Shown piece after piece: positions 48,541 to 59,989 of a DNA stretch of 64,000 nucleotides. The number at the start of each line of letters is the position of its first letter. The stretch's first letter is position 1. Location: the NCBI RefSeq assembly GCF_024586455.1, contig NC_065922.1, forward strand, positions 1,302,001 to 1,366,000. Direction: 5' to 3'. The notes beneath the pieces are model-generated. The model saw only the letters and a program-made list of their open reading frames with translations. It was not told the DNA's origin and did not search any database. The position numbers and the translations under genes are program-made. Origin of the DNA: Bactrocera neohumeralis. Lineage: Eukaryota > Arthropoda > Insecta > Diptera > Tephritidae.

Positions 48541-51500
48541 TAATACATTAATGTAAAAATTTCTAAAAAAAACTGTTCCATTATCGTTTAAGTGTATCAG
48601 CATGATTGAGAATTATTTCAATAATCGTATGTATGTATGTAGTATGTATTCCTGGACCAAAAAAATAATACTTCAGTTTTATTCTCCTAGTCTAAACGAT
48701 ACATACGAACCTAACTGGCAAAATATTTTTAAGGGTTTCAACTACGGCACAGTGTGTTTAAATTTATTATCCCTATAATACCAATTGTTATTGTGTTTAA
48801 ACTAGCAACTCGTTATGTGACAGATGGATATCAGTAAAGACTAATTTCAGATTCAATACAATTTTTATAGTTAGCTATATATCAAGCGCGCCATGGGCTT
48901 ATTGTTGCCCGGAGCACACTTAACAAACGAGTGAAAACGGGCTCAACTTGCTCATTCTCATATTTGTTTTACGAGATTGCATTTGAATCAATAGCTTTCG
49001 ATCTTGCTTTAGCAGACGTCAAGTTTGAGAATAATATCAATGTTTGTTGGCAATATCATAAATCATACAGTAAAATAATAAAAAATAAATTGCCAATACA
49101 TTAAATAAGCACATCACCTTTAACGAATAATCCCCATATTATGACATGCAATGCTTCACAGTAAATACTCGCACATTTGCATTTGGCAGCAGTCGCTTAC
49201 ATATGGACAAAAACTTAGTGTGACGCCAACGCTAAGTTCTTTTGGTCCCGCAAATTCGAACAAGCGTTGCAATCATCTTTGCCCATTTTGATTTTTAATG
49301 CCGAAGCCGGCCAGAAATTCGATTGGAAGCGACGCCACTTTCGACCAATGCCGAAGGTGTTTTCCAAGCATAAACTCTTCTCTGTTTAGTTCTATTTTTG
49401 TAAGTAGTATCGAAGGGGAACTTTAGAAAAAATATTTTTTTTTGCATATTTTCAAAGTAGATACCTATAAAATAACACACCAAATTTTTTGAATTACCGC
49501 CTTCTATCATAAAATGGTATATTGAAATCAATTGCTTTATTTTTGAACTCGTTTTTATCATAACTACTTTTTTCAAATTGACAGTTGTGACTTGGAAATA
49601 AATCATCCGATCGCTGAGTTTTTTGCTTATTTTGTGTATGTACACTGATCCTTCAATCTTTTGATGGCATACAAATGTAATTTATGAGCAAAATTCGACA
49701 TTTTTTTTGTTTAACATCATATATTTTTTATCATTTGTAAAGGCAATTTTTTGATTGTGACAATGGTGAAGGCTGCACTCTCTGCAGGAGGCACCATTTC
49801 ATTATTTTTTAAAAATACCCTAAAATCATCTCTTTTACATAATCACAGTACAATTATCTTTAATAGCCCTTTAACTTTGTTCAAAAATGGTTAGTTGACG
49901 CTAAATTAATAAATTGTTTTGAATTCATAGAAATTAAGTTTTTTTATTAATTTTAAATTCATTGACAAACTTTGCTACTCGTATCATTGTTTATATACAT
50001 ACGGACGAAAAACAACTTTTTAATTTTTATTCACTCTTTCGTTACGTTTTCGTTATGCTTCAGGCAGCTTTTGTGCATACTATGTACATACATATGTACA
50101 TGCATATATGTATGTATGTATAAGTAAATGTTATATACTGATATGTTCATTCATACGCTCAATAGATTTTGTGAATGAAGCACACAAAATGTACAATAGT
50201 AATGTAGCAATATGGATCGACCTTATGCATCTGTACGTTTCAGATATACCCATGTGGAAATGCGCCAGTACAAAATGATTTAATCTTACTGCTAATTTGT
50301 TCGGGTACATGCTCTTTCTCTTACAATCAACTGGCGGACTTAACATTATAATGTCCTTGCAATGAAAGTTTGCATATGTATATGTATGTACATATTTTCT
50401 AAATCAGAACTACTACGAAGCAGGCAATTACTTATGGAATTGCAATCATTATAAATGATAATAAAATCATTATAAATAAGCTCTTTCGACTGTTTTTCTG
50501 CTTCGTCATTCTGTAGTAAAATTGAGAAACGAGATCTGAGAAATAAAACATGTCGAAGTAGAAACCACCATTCATTTTCCGAGTATTTTTCATATCACAA
50601 CTATCCCTTTCTGGACTTATCCAATAAGCAGTGCTCTTTTGAGTTGTGACACTAATAATTAAACAAATTTCGGTGTAACAGGCCTAATTCAAAATATCTT
50701 TCATTTCTTCAGTGAAAGGAACTCCTTTAGACGTAATTCTACTCCTTTAACTTGTCCCATTTTTGTATTTAATGTGGGGTAATTGGAAATATTTTTTAAG
50801 CTTCAGGAATTTCCCGGACTTTTGTACGGAAATTGGTTCATCTCATTTTTCTTGCTTTCTAGAATTTGTGTGAATACTCATATACATACATATGTATACT
50901 ATATGTATATTATGATTATTTGTAATTTGCCTAGGAATATTTGTGTAAATATATAGTACTTTTTAATTAGAAGGGATTGACCCCAGTCATACACTGACAC
51001 AAAAAATACGTTCAGAAAGTCTCGTACGCACATGCATACTTACATACATGCGCACGTACCTATAATAATATATAAAATGTGTTCATATACATATGTATGT
51101 ATGTATGTAGGTGGCTTTCTCAACATTTTTAAAATGACGCGTTTATACTGATTCATTTTGGATTTTCGCTAGCAACGCTCTTGCCTTCTACTTCCCGTAA
51201 TAGTTTACTTTCAACATTGCCTCAGGAAATTTCAGTTTCGATTTACTGCACAAATGATAGGAAAAATAAATAATTCGGTGTAAAGTTTGTAATTTATGAT
51301 TGACTTCTGTATTGCTTTAACAATTGACGGTCACAGTCACTGTCACTGTCACTCTCATTAATATCGTCGCGACAACGCGTGCGTCCAGACTCGATAATTT
51401 CCATCGGAATCCAATATCGTACTGAGTTAAAATAGGCAGAAGTGCCTAATTTAAAGCGTTCAAAAAGTTATGTACATACTTATGTGTGTATGGTTACTCA

Positions 51501-51892
51501 AAACAAACATCAAGACGCATACAAAGGGGAGAACAAGCGATCGAGTCAGAGCGTTCGATCGGGTTCCGCTCCCAACAATCGAGTAAATACAATTTGCCGG
51601 TTTCTTTACTATTTTATCCACAGTGTTCCAAAGAGCGCAAATAATATACAAGTGTTCATGGCGCCTCCGCGCTGGCCAACCTTTACAAATGTGCTTACTT
51701 GTATATGTATGAATAAACAACATTGAATATATTTTATAAATACTTCCACACATTCACACATTCAATACTATACGCGTACGTACAATGCAGACATACATGT
51801 TTATTATTCCCATCAAAACATGGCTTCAATTCTTATAGTGGGGTCGTATACCCCAAAATTAAAACATCAGAAAAAATACAACGAAATTCCTT

Positions 51893-52290
51893 AAGATAAG
51901 TAAGGAAGGGTATAACTGCACATTGTATGTTCTCGCAAGAAAGGGTTTTAACTAAAACCTTATACTAAATAAGTTCGAATGTAACTGAAGTAGACCAATA
52001 GATATAATTTATTTTCAGCGGTAAACCACAATATGGTTAGGAAAACATGTTCACTTAAATTCATTAAACAGCTACGGTCACTTTCCAAAAAAATTTAAAA
52101 CCGCAGATGGCTATATCCTCTATATAAAATTTCACTATTCTAGCTTAATTTGTGGCTTAGTTATATCAAATTATAGCTTTATATTTAACAACATTTTTCG
52201 GTTGTGTCAATGGTTCGATTTCGCTCCTGCGAACGGACTGACGGAAATTCGGCTTCAACTCGTCTCAAAATCCTGATCATACTTACATCG
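51893..52290 (+). repeat. Dispersed intronic repeat, 5'-type fragment (copy G)
   Basis: Starts GATAAGTAAGGAAGGGTATAAC and contains TTCTCGCAAGAAAGG, then 'CGGACTGACGGAAATTCGGC' and 'CTCGTCTCAAAATCCTGATC'. This is a shortened and diverged copy of the copy A/B family. Confidence 0.45.
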
Positions 52291-52571
52291 AAATTAATTA
52301 GTTTAAAGTACAGTCTTCTTAGAGCTATTGAAGTCCCTGGCAAACCAGCTGCCGCAGTAAACACATTTCTAATATTAATGATCAGTTTATCTTAAGTCAG
52401 TTCAATATTTTAAATGCAGTAGGCATTTTTATAAAAAACTATCAGTGCACTTAAAATTTGTGCTTGGATCAAATATCATCAATTCAATAAACTTTTAATT
52501 ATTATTTGCAGGATTCACGGATGTGTTTAAAACATATTACATTTTACTTAATATACATACATATGTATATA

Positions 52572-54806
52572 CAGTGAAACCTCCCACAAGCGGACACTGA
52601 CGGTTCCACAATTTTTATAAATTAGATTTCTTGGTAATTTGATTTATATATTTAATTTTTATTGCGAGATGTTTCATAGTTATAATAAATTGAACATATT
52701 TATTTATGTTTGGACTTTTAAAAATTCCTTTACCGTAGTTTGTCGCAACTTTCCTTGTTTCTGTTTTATAAAACAGTTTTCAAGATGACTTTCCAAATTT
52801 TTGGCATACTGAAATCCAGTAACGTCGTCACTAACGAACTTTTTAATGCGACGAAGTTGTTTTAGTGCTTCAGTGTATGATTTAATTTGACTCGCTTCCT
52901 GAGCGCATACTTCATTTAGATCTTCAGTTTCTCTGTCAGATAATTCGTCAGTAACCGTTTCGTCAATAACAATGTTAATATTATCATCTTCTGTAGTAAC
53001 AATTTCGTCGATTAACAAAAAGTCATCGGAATGCTGCCCTTGCCCATTTTCATTTAAAAGCTTTATCAAAGCCAATAACGTCGATATGGGAATATCGTCC
53101 TCTGCATCGAAGTCAGAAATTTCGTTCAAACTTTTTTGGAAACCAGCTTTTGAAAAACAGTTTTTCCATTGTTTCCATCGTTACGTTGTCCCAAGCAGTC
53201 TTAATAAAATAAATAGCCTCCAAAATGTCAAATGTTTTCGAAAGTTTGTTCATTGAAATTTCATCTATTCTTGTTAAAATATGTTTGATAATATTGCATC
53301 TGTAGTGACATTTGAAATTCTGTATAATTCCCTGATCGAGGGGCTGGCAAATGGATGGTGTATTAGCAGGTAAAAAGATCAACTTTATGTTATTAAGTTT
53401 AATATCTCGAGGGTGAGTTGTGGCATTGTCCAAAAATAGTAAAACTTTTCTCATCTGAGAACCCATTTTTTTATCAAACGTTAGTAGCAACTCACACATA
53501 ATTTCACGAGACATCCAAGCTTTGGGATTTGACTTCCATTCAACTGGCAGACTTTTTATATCGCATTTTTTAAACGCTCGTGGGCATGCTGCTTTTCCGA
53601 TCACTAACGGTTTTTCTTTATCTCCAGCCATATTGGCACACAATAGCACTGTTAATCATTCCTTCGATAACTTACCGCCAACGCATTTTTCGTTCTTCAT
53701 GGCAAGAGTCTTATTTGGCAAAGCCCAGAAAAAAAGTCCAGTTTCATCTGCGTTAAATATATCTTCTGGTCTGTAGCCCAGTAATAAGTCTGGTAGCTTT
53801 TGTTTGAATTGATGTACATCCTCAGTATTAACCTCAGCAGATTCTCCACATATGCATTTGAAAGTCACATTATGTCGTTTCCGCCATTTTCCCAACCATC
53901 CATTTGATGCCGAAAAAGTTTGAATTCCTAATTGACCCGCAATTTGTTTTGCTTTTTCCTTTATAATAAGGCCCGACACTGGTATATTTTGATTTCTGGC
54001 TTTGACAAACCACTCAAAACACAAATTGTCTATTTTTGAACCATCACTATTTAAGAAGTTTTTCTTTTTATTTATGTTATCACCACTCAACCATATCCTT
54101 TTAATGTCTTCCTTTTTTTCACATTAGTGGCAGCGTGGGATTTTCCAATATCGAATCTTTAAAAGCAAACAAATAAAAGTAAAAAAAATTGTACTATTAT
54201 AAAGCACTAACCTTATTCCGAGTGCACGGACAGATAAATTTTCTTTCTCCAACACATTTAAAATTTCCGTTTTTTCTTTAATAGAAAGTATTTTCTTTTT
54301 TTGTGGCATATTTTCCCGGTTAACACGACTTAAACGGTTTGCAAACACAAATCAAATGAATCATAATTTTTATTTTTTCCATGTTAATAGCTACAAATTG
54401 TTACATATGTATATGTAGATCCCGTTACATCTTAACATGTTCATGCTTGTCCTCACAGTTTAACATATGGTATGTGTACGAGTATGTACTTATATTACTC
54501 GTATATAGATTTCGGCTGTTCGGTTAGTTACTCTACATTTACTTCAGTTATTGGTTTTCGTTGTCTTCAAATAAGAGTTTCGCGTCCGCTCATCAGAGGT
54601 TCTTACTGTTTTCTTTACACTTTCGTTCAGTAATCAAAGTTTCTTGTCCCTTGTCGAGAGGTCCGCGTCCGCTTTCGAGAGGTAATGAAAATACCTCCGG
54701 TTGTTAGAGTGGAATTTGTTCTGAAAACGCAAAGTAAAACTTGGTTCCTGAATTTTTAAGAGAGGGGTCCGCTTATTGGAGGTGTCCGCAAGTAGAGGTT
54801 TCACTG
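52572..54806 (-). mobile_element. pogo/Tigger-like DNA transposon, nearly complete
   Basis: The left end CAGTGAAACCTCCCACAAGC and the reverse complement of the right end CAGTGAAACCTCTACTTGCG are inverted repeats continuing into GCGGACA blocks. TA duplications sit at 52570-52571 and 54807-54808. The length, 2,235 bp, fits a Tigger element with one transposase gene (minus strand). TIRs and target duplication are intact, so the copy is fairly young, but the gene is broken (see the pseudogene entry). Confidence 0.87.
52704..54348 (-). pseudogene. CENP-B/Jerky-type DDE transposase of the pogo/Tigger element, broken
   Basis: The N-terminus (MPQKKKILSIKEKTEILNVL, an HTH/CENP-B-N domain) is followed by a likely intron: donor GTTAGTGC near 54212, acceptor TTTTAAAG near 54162. 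The DNA-binding half contains NGWLGKWRKRHNV. The DDE catalytic region has NADETGLFFW (first Asp), LLFLDNATTHP (second Asp) and the LIFLPANTPSICQPLDQG block. Three lesions are visible: a one-base excess in an A-run near 54115, an in-frame TGA at ~53654 after GGKLSKE, and a one-base frameshift near 53146. The protein cannot be made in one piece. Confidence 0.85.
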
Positions 54807-55171
54807 TACATACATATATTTACATAATATATTGGGTAGTCGAAAAAGTCTTTTCGTATTTAGTCAATAGATGTCGTTGGAGTCGTATAATTTCAGTGCC
54901 ACCAATTACATTGTGTCATCCCAAATAGTATTGGAAAGGTTAGAACTTCATTTATGCCCCTATTGCGGTTTTCAACCCAACTGCATTTCAGTCGAAGTTT
55001 AAAAATTCGGTATTGCCAACTTCAACTCAATCCGTAAAAAAAAAATTGCGGTTGAAGTATGATCGAACTTCAACTTTTTTTGGTATTGCGGTTTTCAACT
55101 CTGTACAAGTGGGGTTGACTAGTATATAATTCAACATTCGTGCAGTGAAATACAAAAAAATATTAAAGAAA

Positions 55172-55385
55172 AATGGAGGACGGGTAAAATAACTATTTTA
55201 ATTAATGTTAAATTAATTTTAATTAATATTTTTTATAAATTTTTAGAAAAAATAAAGTTGCAAAAAAAGAAATTCGAAAAATTGGTGGAGTTAATGGAGA
55301 AGTTTCCAGAAGTTGGAAGAGGAAAGCCACAATTTGGAAACAATAAATTCAAATTGAGATGCAACGCCTCAAAATTGCTAAATTA
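55172..55385 (+). pseudogene. Myb/SANT-like accessory protein of the Harbinger element, truncated
   Basis: A start (MEDG, near 55172) is followed by a possible intron, GTAAAATAAC to TTTTTAG at about 55246. The next reading is KKFEKLVELMEKFPEVGRGK with a stop at about 55386. The helical FEKLVELM..FPEVARGK-type phrase is typical of the Myb-like second protein of Harbinger elements. Only ~40 residues remain, so it is truncated. Confidence 0.5.
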
Positions 55386-55626
55386 AAATCTTCGCAAAGA
55401 TTTTAATTTTTTTTTGTTATTTAAGACACAAAGTAATATTTTTTTTATTTTATTTTTAATTATTCTGGAATGAAGTGATATTTTATATTTTTGTACCATA
55501 GTTTAAGTTTACATTAAAAAATGAAGTGATATTGTTATTTAATGAATTTATTTTAATAAAATTTAAATGTATGCCTGAATAAATAGCACATTAGAAATAA
55601 TAAATGAAATTTAATATTTTAATTAT

Positions 55627-56570
55627 TTAGAGGGAAGTCATAATATTATTGCGAATTATTCGAGCCGTATCCTCTTCTTCTCTTTCTATGTCCAAAACAT
55701 CATTGGTCATTGTAGTATGTGAAGTAGATGGTATTTCTTCCGGAGATTCCACTTGAAAGTGTTGGCAAATATTGTGTAATGCGCACAAAGCATTCACAAT
55801 TTGCGTAGCTTTTCGGGAGTGTAATGTAAACCTCGTACAGATAAAAGACATCGAAATCTACTCTTGAGTACACCAATTGTCCGCTCTACAATATTCCGGG
55901 CCTTTGAGTGTACTGTATTGTAGCGTGCTTGGGGTGAAGAAGCTTCCGCCAAGCGATAAGGCGTCATTAAAAATTTGTGCAGAGGATAGCCAGCGTCGCC
56001 TAAGAAATTACATTACTCTAATTATTTAGCAATAAATACGATAAAGTCTTACCCAAGATCCAAGTGTTATTCTGTATGTTGTTCTGTAAATGCACTTTCA
56101 AATCGCTAACATTGAAAACAAAAGAGTCATGATTTGCGCCTGCATGCCTAGCATCCACATACCGAATAGACATTTTATAATCACAAAGCTAAAAATTTTA
56201 AGAAATTATACCATTTTGTTTCTAATATAATTCAGATTTTATACATACAATCATCACGTTTAAACTGTAGTAGCCCTTTCTGTTAAGATAAAGATGTTGC
56301 ACTTCTTTTCTTGGTGATTATGCGAACATGAGTCCCGTCGATACAACCAACTACTCCCGGGAAAGCACTCTTTGAATAAAATGAAACTTTTGAAGCGTTT
56401 TGCTCCTCCTCAGTCATTTGAATTTTAATCCATTGGGCACTAATACGTTGTTCAATTATATTTAGAACCTCTTTAATTACTAAAGATATCGTAGGTTGCG
56501 CCAACCCAATGTTAAAATCATTTCCACTGCATTTTTGATAACCACCGTCAGCAAGGAAACGCAGAGTTGT
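55627..56570 (-). pseudogene. HARBI1-like nuclease of the Harbinger element
   Basis: The minus strand reads AQPTISLVIKEVLNIIEQRI, FPGVVGCIDGTHVRI (first catalytic Asp), then YKMSIRYVDARHAGANHDSF, WILGDAGYPLHKFLMTPYRL (second Asp; spliced across a short intron at ~56050-55998), and NTVHSKARNIVERTIGVLKS before ALCALHNICQHF. The DDE nuclease layout is therefore visible almost throughout. Frame breaks near 56285 (TKKRSATSLS stop) and around 55855 make the copy doubtful as a working gene. The N-terminal ~70 residues were not found intact. Confidence 0.7.
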
Positions 56571-57350
56571 GCATTATTTTAATATTGGAGGTATGGCCGA
56601 TCCTTGCACACGTTTGTGGAAATGTTCCTTCATCTCATTCAGTAATGTAGTAAAACAAAATGCTTCTTTATTTAATCGAAAATAACTTATGAATCTGCAA
56701 CAAACATTATTAAAAAGCAATTCAATTGTGAAAAAACTATGGCTTACTTTGCATTTGGAAGCTCCAATGGATTTGAGTGATCACGAAGGCTTTTTCGTAT
56801 ACGTAGCACATCAATTTTGCCCCCAGTATTTTCGTCATTGTAATATAAATCAAAACTTATATCCATTTTTTATTTATTGTTTATTATATATGTTTATTCA
56901 CTTTTTCGCGAGCGACAACTGAATTCAATTGTTTAAATATGTCGTTTACAAAATTTTAGCTGTTTCACTATCTGTCAAATTTCCCTTTCTTAGGTTGGCA
57001 ACGCCAATCATACTTCGACTGAACTTAGTTGAAGTTCGCAATACCGAAAAAGAGTTTGGTTGATCTGAAGTTGAGTTGCCTTAACTTCAATTCGACCAAG
57101 TCGGGTTGAAAACCGCAATAGGGGCATTAACTAAAAAAATAAAATCGGGGAAGTTGAAAAAAGTTACAGCTGTTCAAATATTAGTGAAAATAATAAAGAA
57201 TTTCGCTTGAAATTTTTCTATAAAAATAGGGAGAAATGCTCGCAAGCCACCAATTAAATTTGTTAAGTTTACGGAGATGATGCTGTATCAATTGGTGTAG
57301 CACAACAATGGTTCGCTCGCTTCCTATTCTTATGGAATAATGTCTCTAAC

Positions 57351-58144
57351 GTACAGCTGTTGGCGTATGCCGATGATATTGATATCATCGGCCTCAACAC
57401 CCGCGCCGTTAGTTCTGCTTTCTCCAGGCTGGACAAGGAAGCACAGAAAATGGGTCTGGTAGTGAACGAGGGCAAGACGAAGTATCTCCTGTCATCAAAC
57501 AAACAGTCGTCGCATTCGCGACTTGGCACTCACGTCACTGTTGACAGTCATAACTTTGAAGTCGTAGATAATTTCGTCTATCTTGGAACCAGCGTAAACA
57601 CCACCAACAGTGTCAGCCTAGAAATCCAACGCAGGATAAATCTTGCCAACAGGTGCTACTTCGGACTGAGTAGGCAAATGAGAAGCAACGTCCTCTCTCG
57701 ACAAACAAAAACCAAACTCTATAAGTCACTCATAATTCCCGTCCTGCTGTATGGTGCAGAGTCTTGGACGATGTCAACAACGGATGAGTCGACGTTGCGA
57801 GTTTTCGAGAGAAAAGTTCTGCGAAAGTTATCGATGAGCTGTACGAGATATACGACGACATCGACATAGTTCAGCGAATTAAAAGACAGCGGCTACGCTG
57901 GCTAGGTCATGTTGTCCGGATGGACGAAAACACTCCAGCTCTGAAAATATTCGACGCAGTACCCGCCGGGGGAAGCAGAGGAAGAGGAAGACCTCCACTC
58001 CGTTGGAAGGACCAAGTGGAGAAGGACCTGGCTTCGCTTGGAATATCCAATTGGCGCCACGTAGCGAGAAGAAGAAGCGACTGGCGCGCTGTTGTTAACT
58101 CGGCTATAATCGCTTAAGCGGTTTCTACGCCAATTAAGAAGAAG
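57351..58144 (+). mobile_element. RTE-like retrotransposon fragment, copy 2 (5'-truncated)
   Basis: It begins inside the reverse transcriptase at LLAYADDIDIIG (intact YADD) and continues through GKTKYLLSSNKQSSHSRLG, YKSLIIPVLLYGAESWTM and, after a frame break near 57830, GRGRPPLRWKDQVEKDLASL to a stop at 58117. It ends GTTTCTACGCCAATTAAGAA plus AAG units. The 12-bp duplication AATGTCTCTAAC flanks it (57339-57350 and 58145-58156), which is direct evidence of target-primed insertion into the mariner remnant. It is closely similar to copy 1. Confidence 0.88.
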
Positions 58145-58244
58145 AATGTCTCTAACGAAAAAACGGCAAAAAGTGATCGACCAAAATGGTACATATTTGT
58201 TTATTTATTTATTATTATATATATATAAAACTACCCAATATATA

Positions 58245-58753
58245 CGGTGAATTCGCCAATACGGACTGTCCTGATAACCCGATAGCTCCTGAAACCACAC
58301 ACAAATTTCATAAACACTACGTTTTCATTAATATTTTCATACAAAACCAATTCATATAACCGGATGCTCCAAAACCGGTCAAGGACACTATTTTACTAAT
58401 ATTTCGTTCAATTCTCTCCGATAAATAGACAAGAGCTCATAAAATGTGGAAAAAAATTAAATACAAACTGTAGTTTACGTTTTTTTTAAATTCTTATTAA
58501 TTTGTGAAGTTTTGCAGATTTTTAAGAACAATAAGCAAAGTTGACTTGCGCTGAGACCGTCTGTCTCTCGGTGGTTCAAGGGATATAAATATAAATGATA
58601 TAATTGTCATTTATTCACTGCTGGCTAATATTGACTTGCAGTTATTAGTTCAGTTGAAATACGGATATAGATCTGAGTTGCAGCTTCGGACCCAAAATTT
58701 TAAACACACGTTTTTAGCACTCCATGGGTGTCCGGTTATAAGAAATTTTACTG
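58245..58753. mobile_element. Candidate pogo-type MITE
   Basis: The left end CGGTGAATTCGCCAATACGG and the reverse complement of the right end CAGTAAAATTTCTTATAACC resemble each other and then share CGGACtgTCC/CGGACACCC. TA precedes the left end but the right flank is diverged. Internal 'ATAACCCGATAGCTCC' and 'ATAACCGGATGCTCC' repeat the terminal motif. It is non-coding. Confidence 0.4.
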
Positions 58754-58759
58754 TGCATA

Positions 58760-59989
58760 TGTATATTTTCCAATGTACATTGTTTCACTGTACCTCAATT
58801 AATTAAATACGTTAAATTAAACTAAACGTGTTGCGAAGATCGAACTATTCTATAAAACCACATAAGCCAAAAGCACAAGAGATTAAAAGTGGAATCATGA
58901 CTTTATATTTCTTTAAAACATTTTTTCACAACGGTTTATGACTGTGGTTATAAAAAGCTGCTAACAAAGGGAATTCACACAACGCCCTGTATCGATCTGC
59001 CATGACTGCTAGTTTCCGGTGGAATAGCTTTATTTGGCAGAAAACCACAATAATTAATATAGCCAAGACAGATAGAAAAAAACTCCACCTAGATTTTTGG
59101 CAAAGAAAAAGCAGACAAGTTCGCTACCAGGAGCTTCTTTAGATGAATTTGAGGCGGAGTTAATGCCATGCTCGCTGGGAACGAACAATAGAGAGTTTTA
59201 TACTCATTTTAAACAAATAACTCAGTTCAGATGGAAATCAATAACCAATTACAAGATAACGAAACAGTTATGCAAGTATGATAAGACTTAAATTAAAAAT
59301 TTATTACATTGGTCCAGGAATAGTATTTTCAGACTTAAAGTCTTTTAGAGAACATGCGCTAAAAATGGGTCTGCCCTGTAACACAATTTGCCTCAGCCGT
59401 AAGCTAGAAGGACTTGAGGTACCCTTTTTCCACTTTCTCTGTAAATGCCTTGCTCTAACACAAAACAGACACAAAATATTTACAACACATTAGGCACCAA
59501 ACCTTGAATGGCTGTCCACAAAACGCATAACGGATATAAGTAGTGACGCATCCAGCGATAAATGTCAGCACTCCTACAAATATATTAATAAGCTTTGGAC
59601 TTAGTCTTCTTTACTTATTTTAAATATTTTAACAATATTTGAACAAATTGGAATAATCTTCATTTTCAAATTGTAATCTCTGAACTTTTGCTAGCTGCAG
59701 AAAAGTTTAGGCTCACCTCTAAATATCGCCACTATGTAAAAAATAAGTTGACAATCTGTTTTGGTCGTTTGTGGAACTGGGAATATTCCCGGATGTTGGA
59801 AAAGTGGATAATATGGAAAATGGGTCCAATATTATATAAAAACGAGGTTTCACGAGATTCAACGAGGTCTTAAACCTGCTTTTGATGAACGGCACCATCG
59901 ACGAAACATGAATTCACTGACTCAGCTTGATAGGTGATCGACTATTTGGTGAAGAACAAAACGATAACATAGACTAACTATCCCAACTA
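58760..59989. other. Gene-free stretch between transposon clusters
   Basis: Several short open frames (59097-59291, 59278-59493, 59688-59873) have no recognisable motif. Base composition is slightly richer than in the large introns, and it may hold old transposon sequence. I see no conserved gene. Confidence 0.4.

Larger units (their letters stand above)
48110..52571. other. AdamTS upstream region and gene-free stretch
   Basis: The promoter of AdamTS-B should lie above 48109. A repeat fragment is at 48404-48540 and another at 51893-52290. TATG microsatellites lie near 50090-50120, 50880-50910 and 51090-51110, and a short GTCACTGTCACT run near 51330. An open minus-strand frame at 49295-49645 has no recognisable motif and I do not call it a gene. 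Confidence 0.5.
54955..57126. mobile_element. PIF/Harbinger transposon inside the mariner remnant
   Basis: The ends TGCCCCTATTGCGGTTTTCA and its reverse complement at the right are identical for ~24 bases. The flanks are TTA (54952-54954) and TTA (57127-57129), the typical 3-bp Harbinger target duplication. Subterminal copies of a TTGCGGTT/ACTTCAAC motif are repeated on each side. It carries two genes in opposite orientation (Myb-like plus, HARBI1-like minus), the standard PIF/Harbinger plan. 2,172 bp. Confidence 0.87.
54832..58238 (+). mobile_element. mariner remnant split by two later insertions
   Basis: Ends TTGGGTAGTCGAAAAAG... and ...ACTACCCAA are inverted, with TA at 54830-54831 and 58239-58240. 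The interior is only ~430 bp in three pieces (54832-54954, 57130-57350, 58157-58238). It shows mariner transposase phrases near 57230-57330 in broken frames ('NARKPPIKFVKF', 'AQQWFARF'). A Harbinger element and an RTE fragment interrupt it. It is an internally deleted, dead copy. Confidence 0.7.

Noticed and set aside
49295..49645. 116-codon minus-strand frame, Lys-rich
   Set aside because: No family motif, no splice sites that help, and unremarkable codon use; probably chance or unidentifiable transposon.
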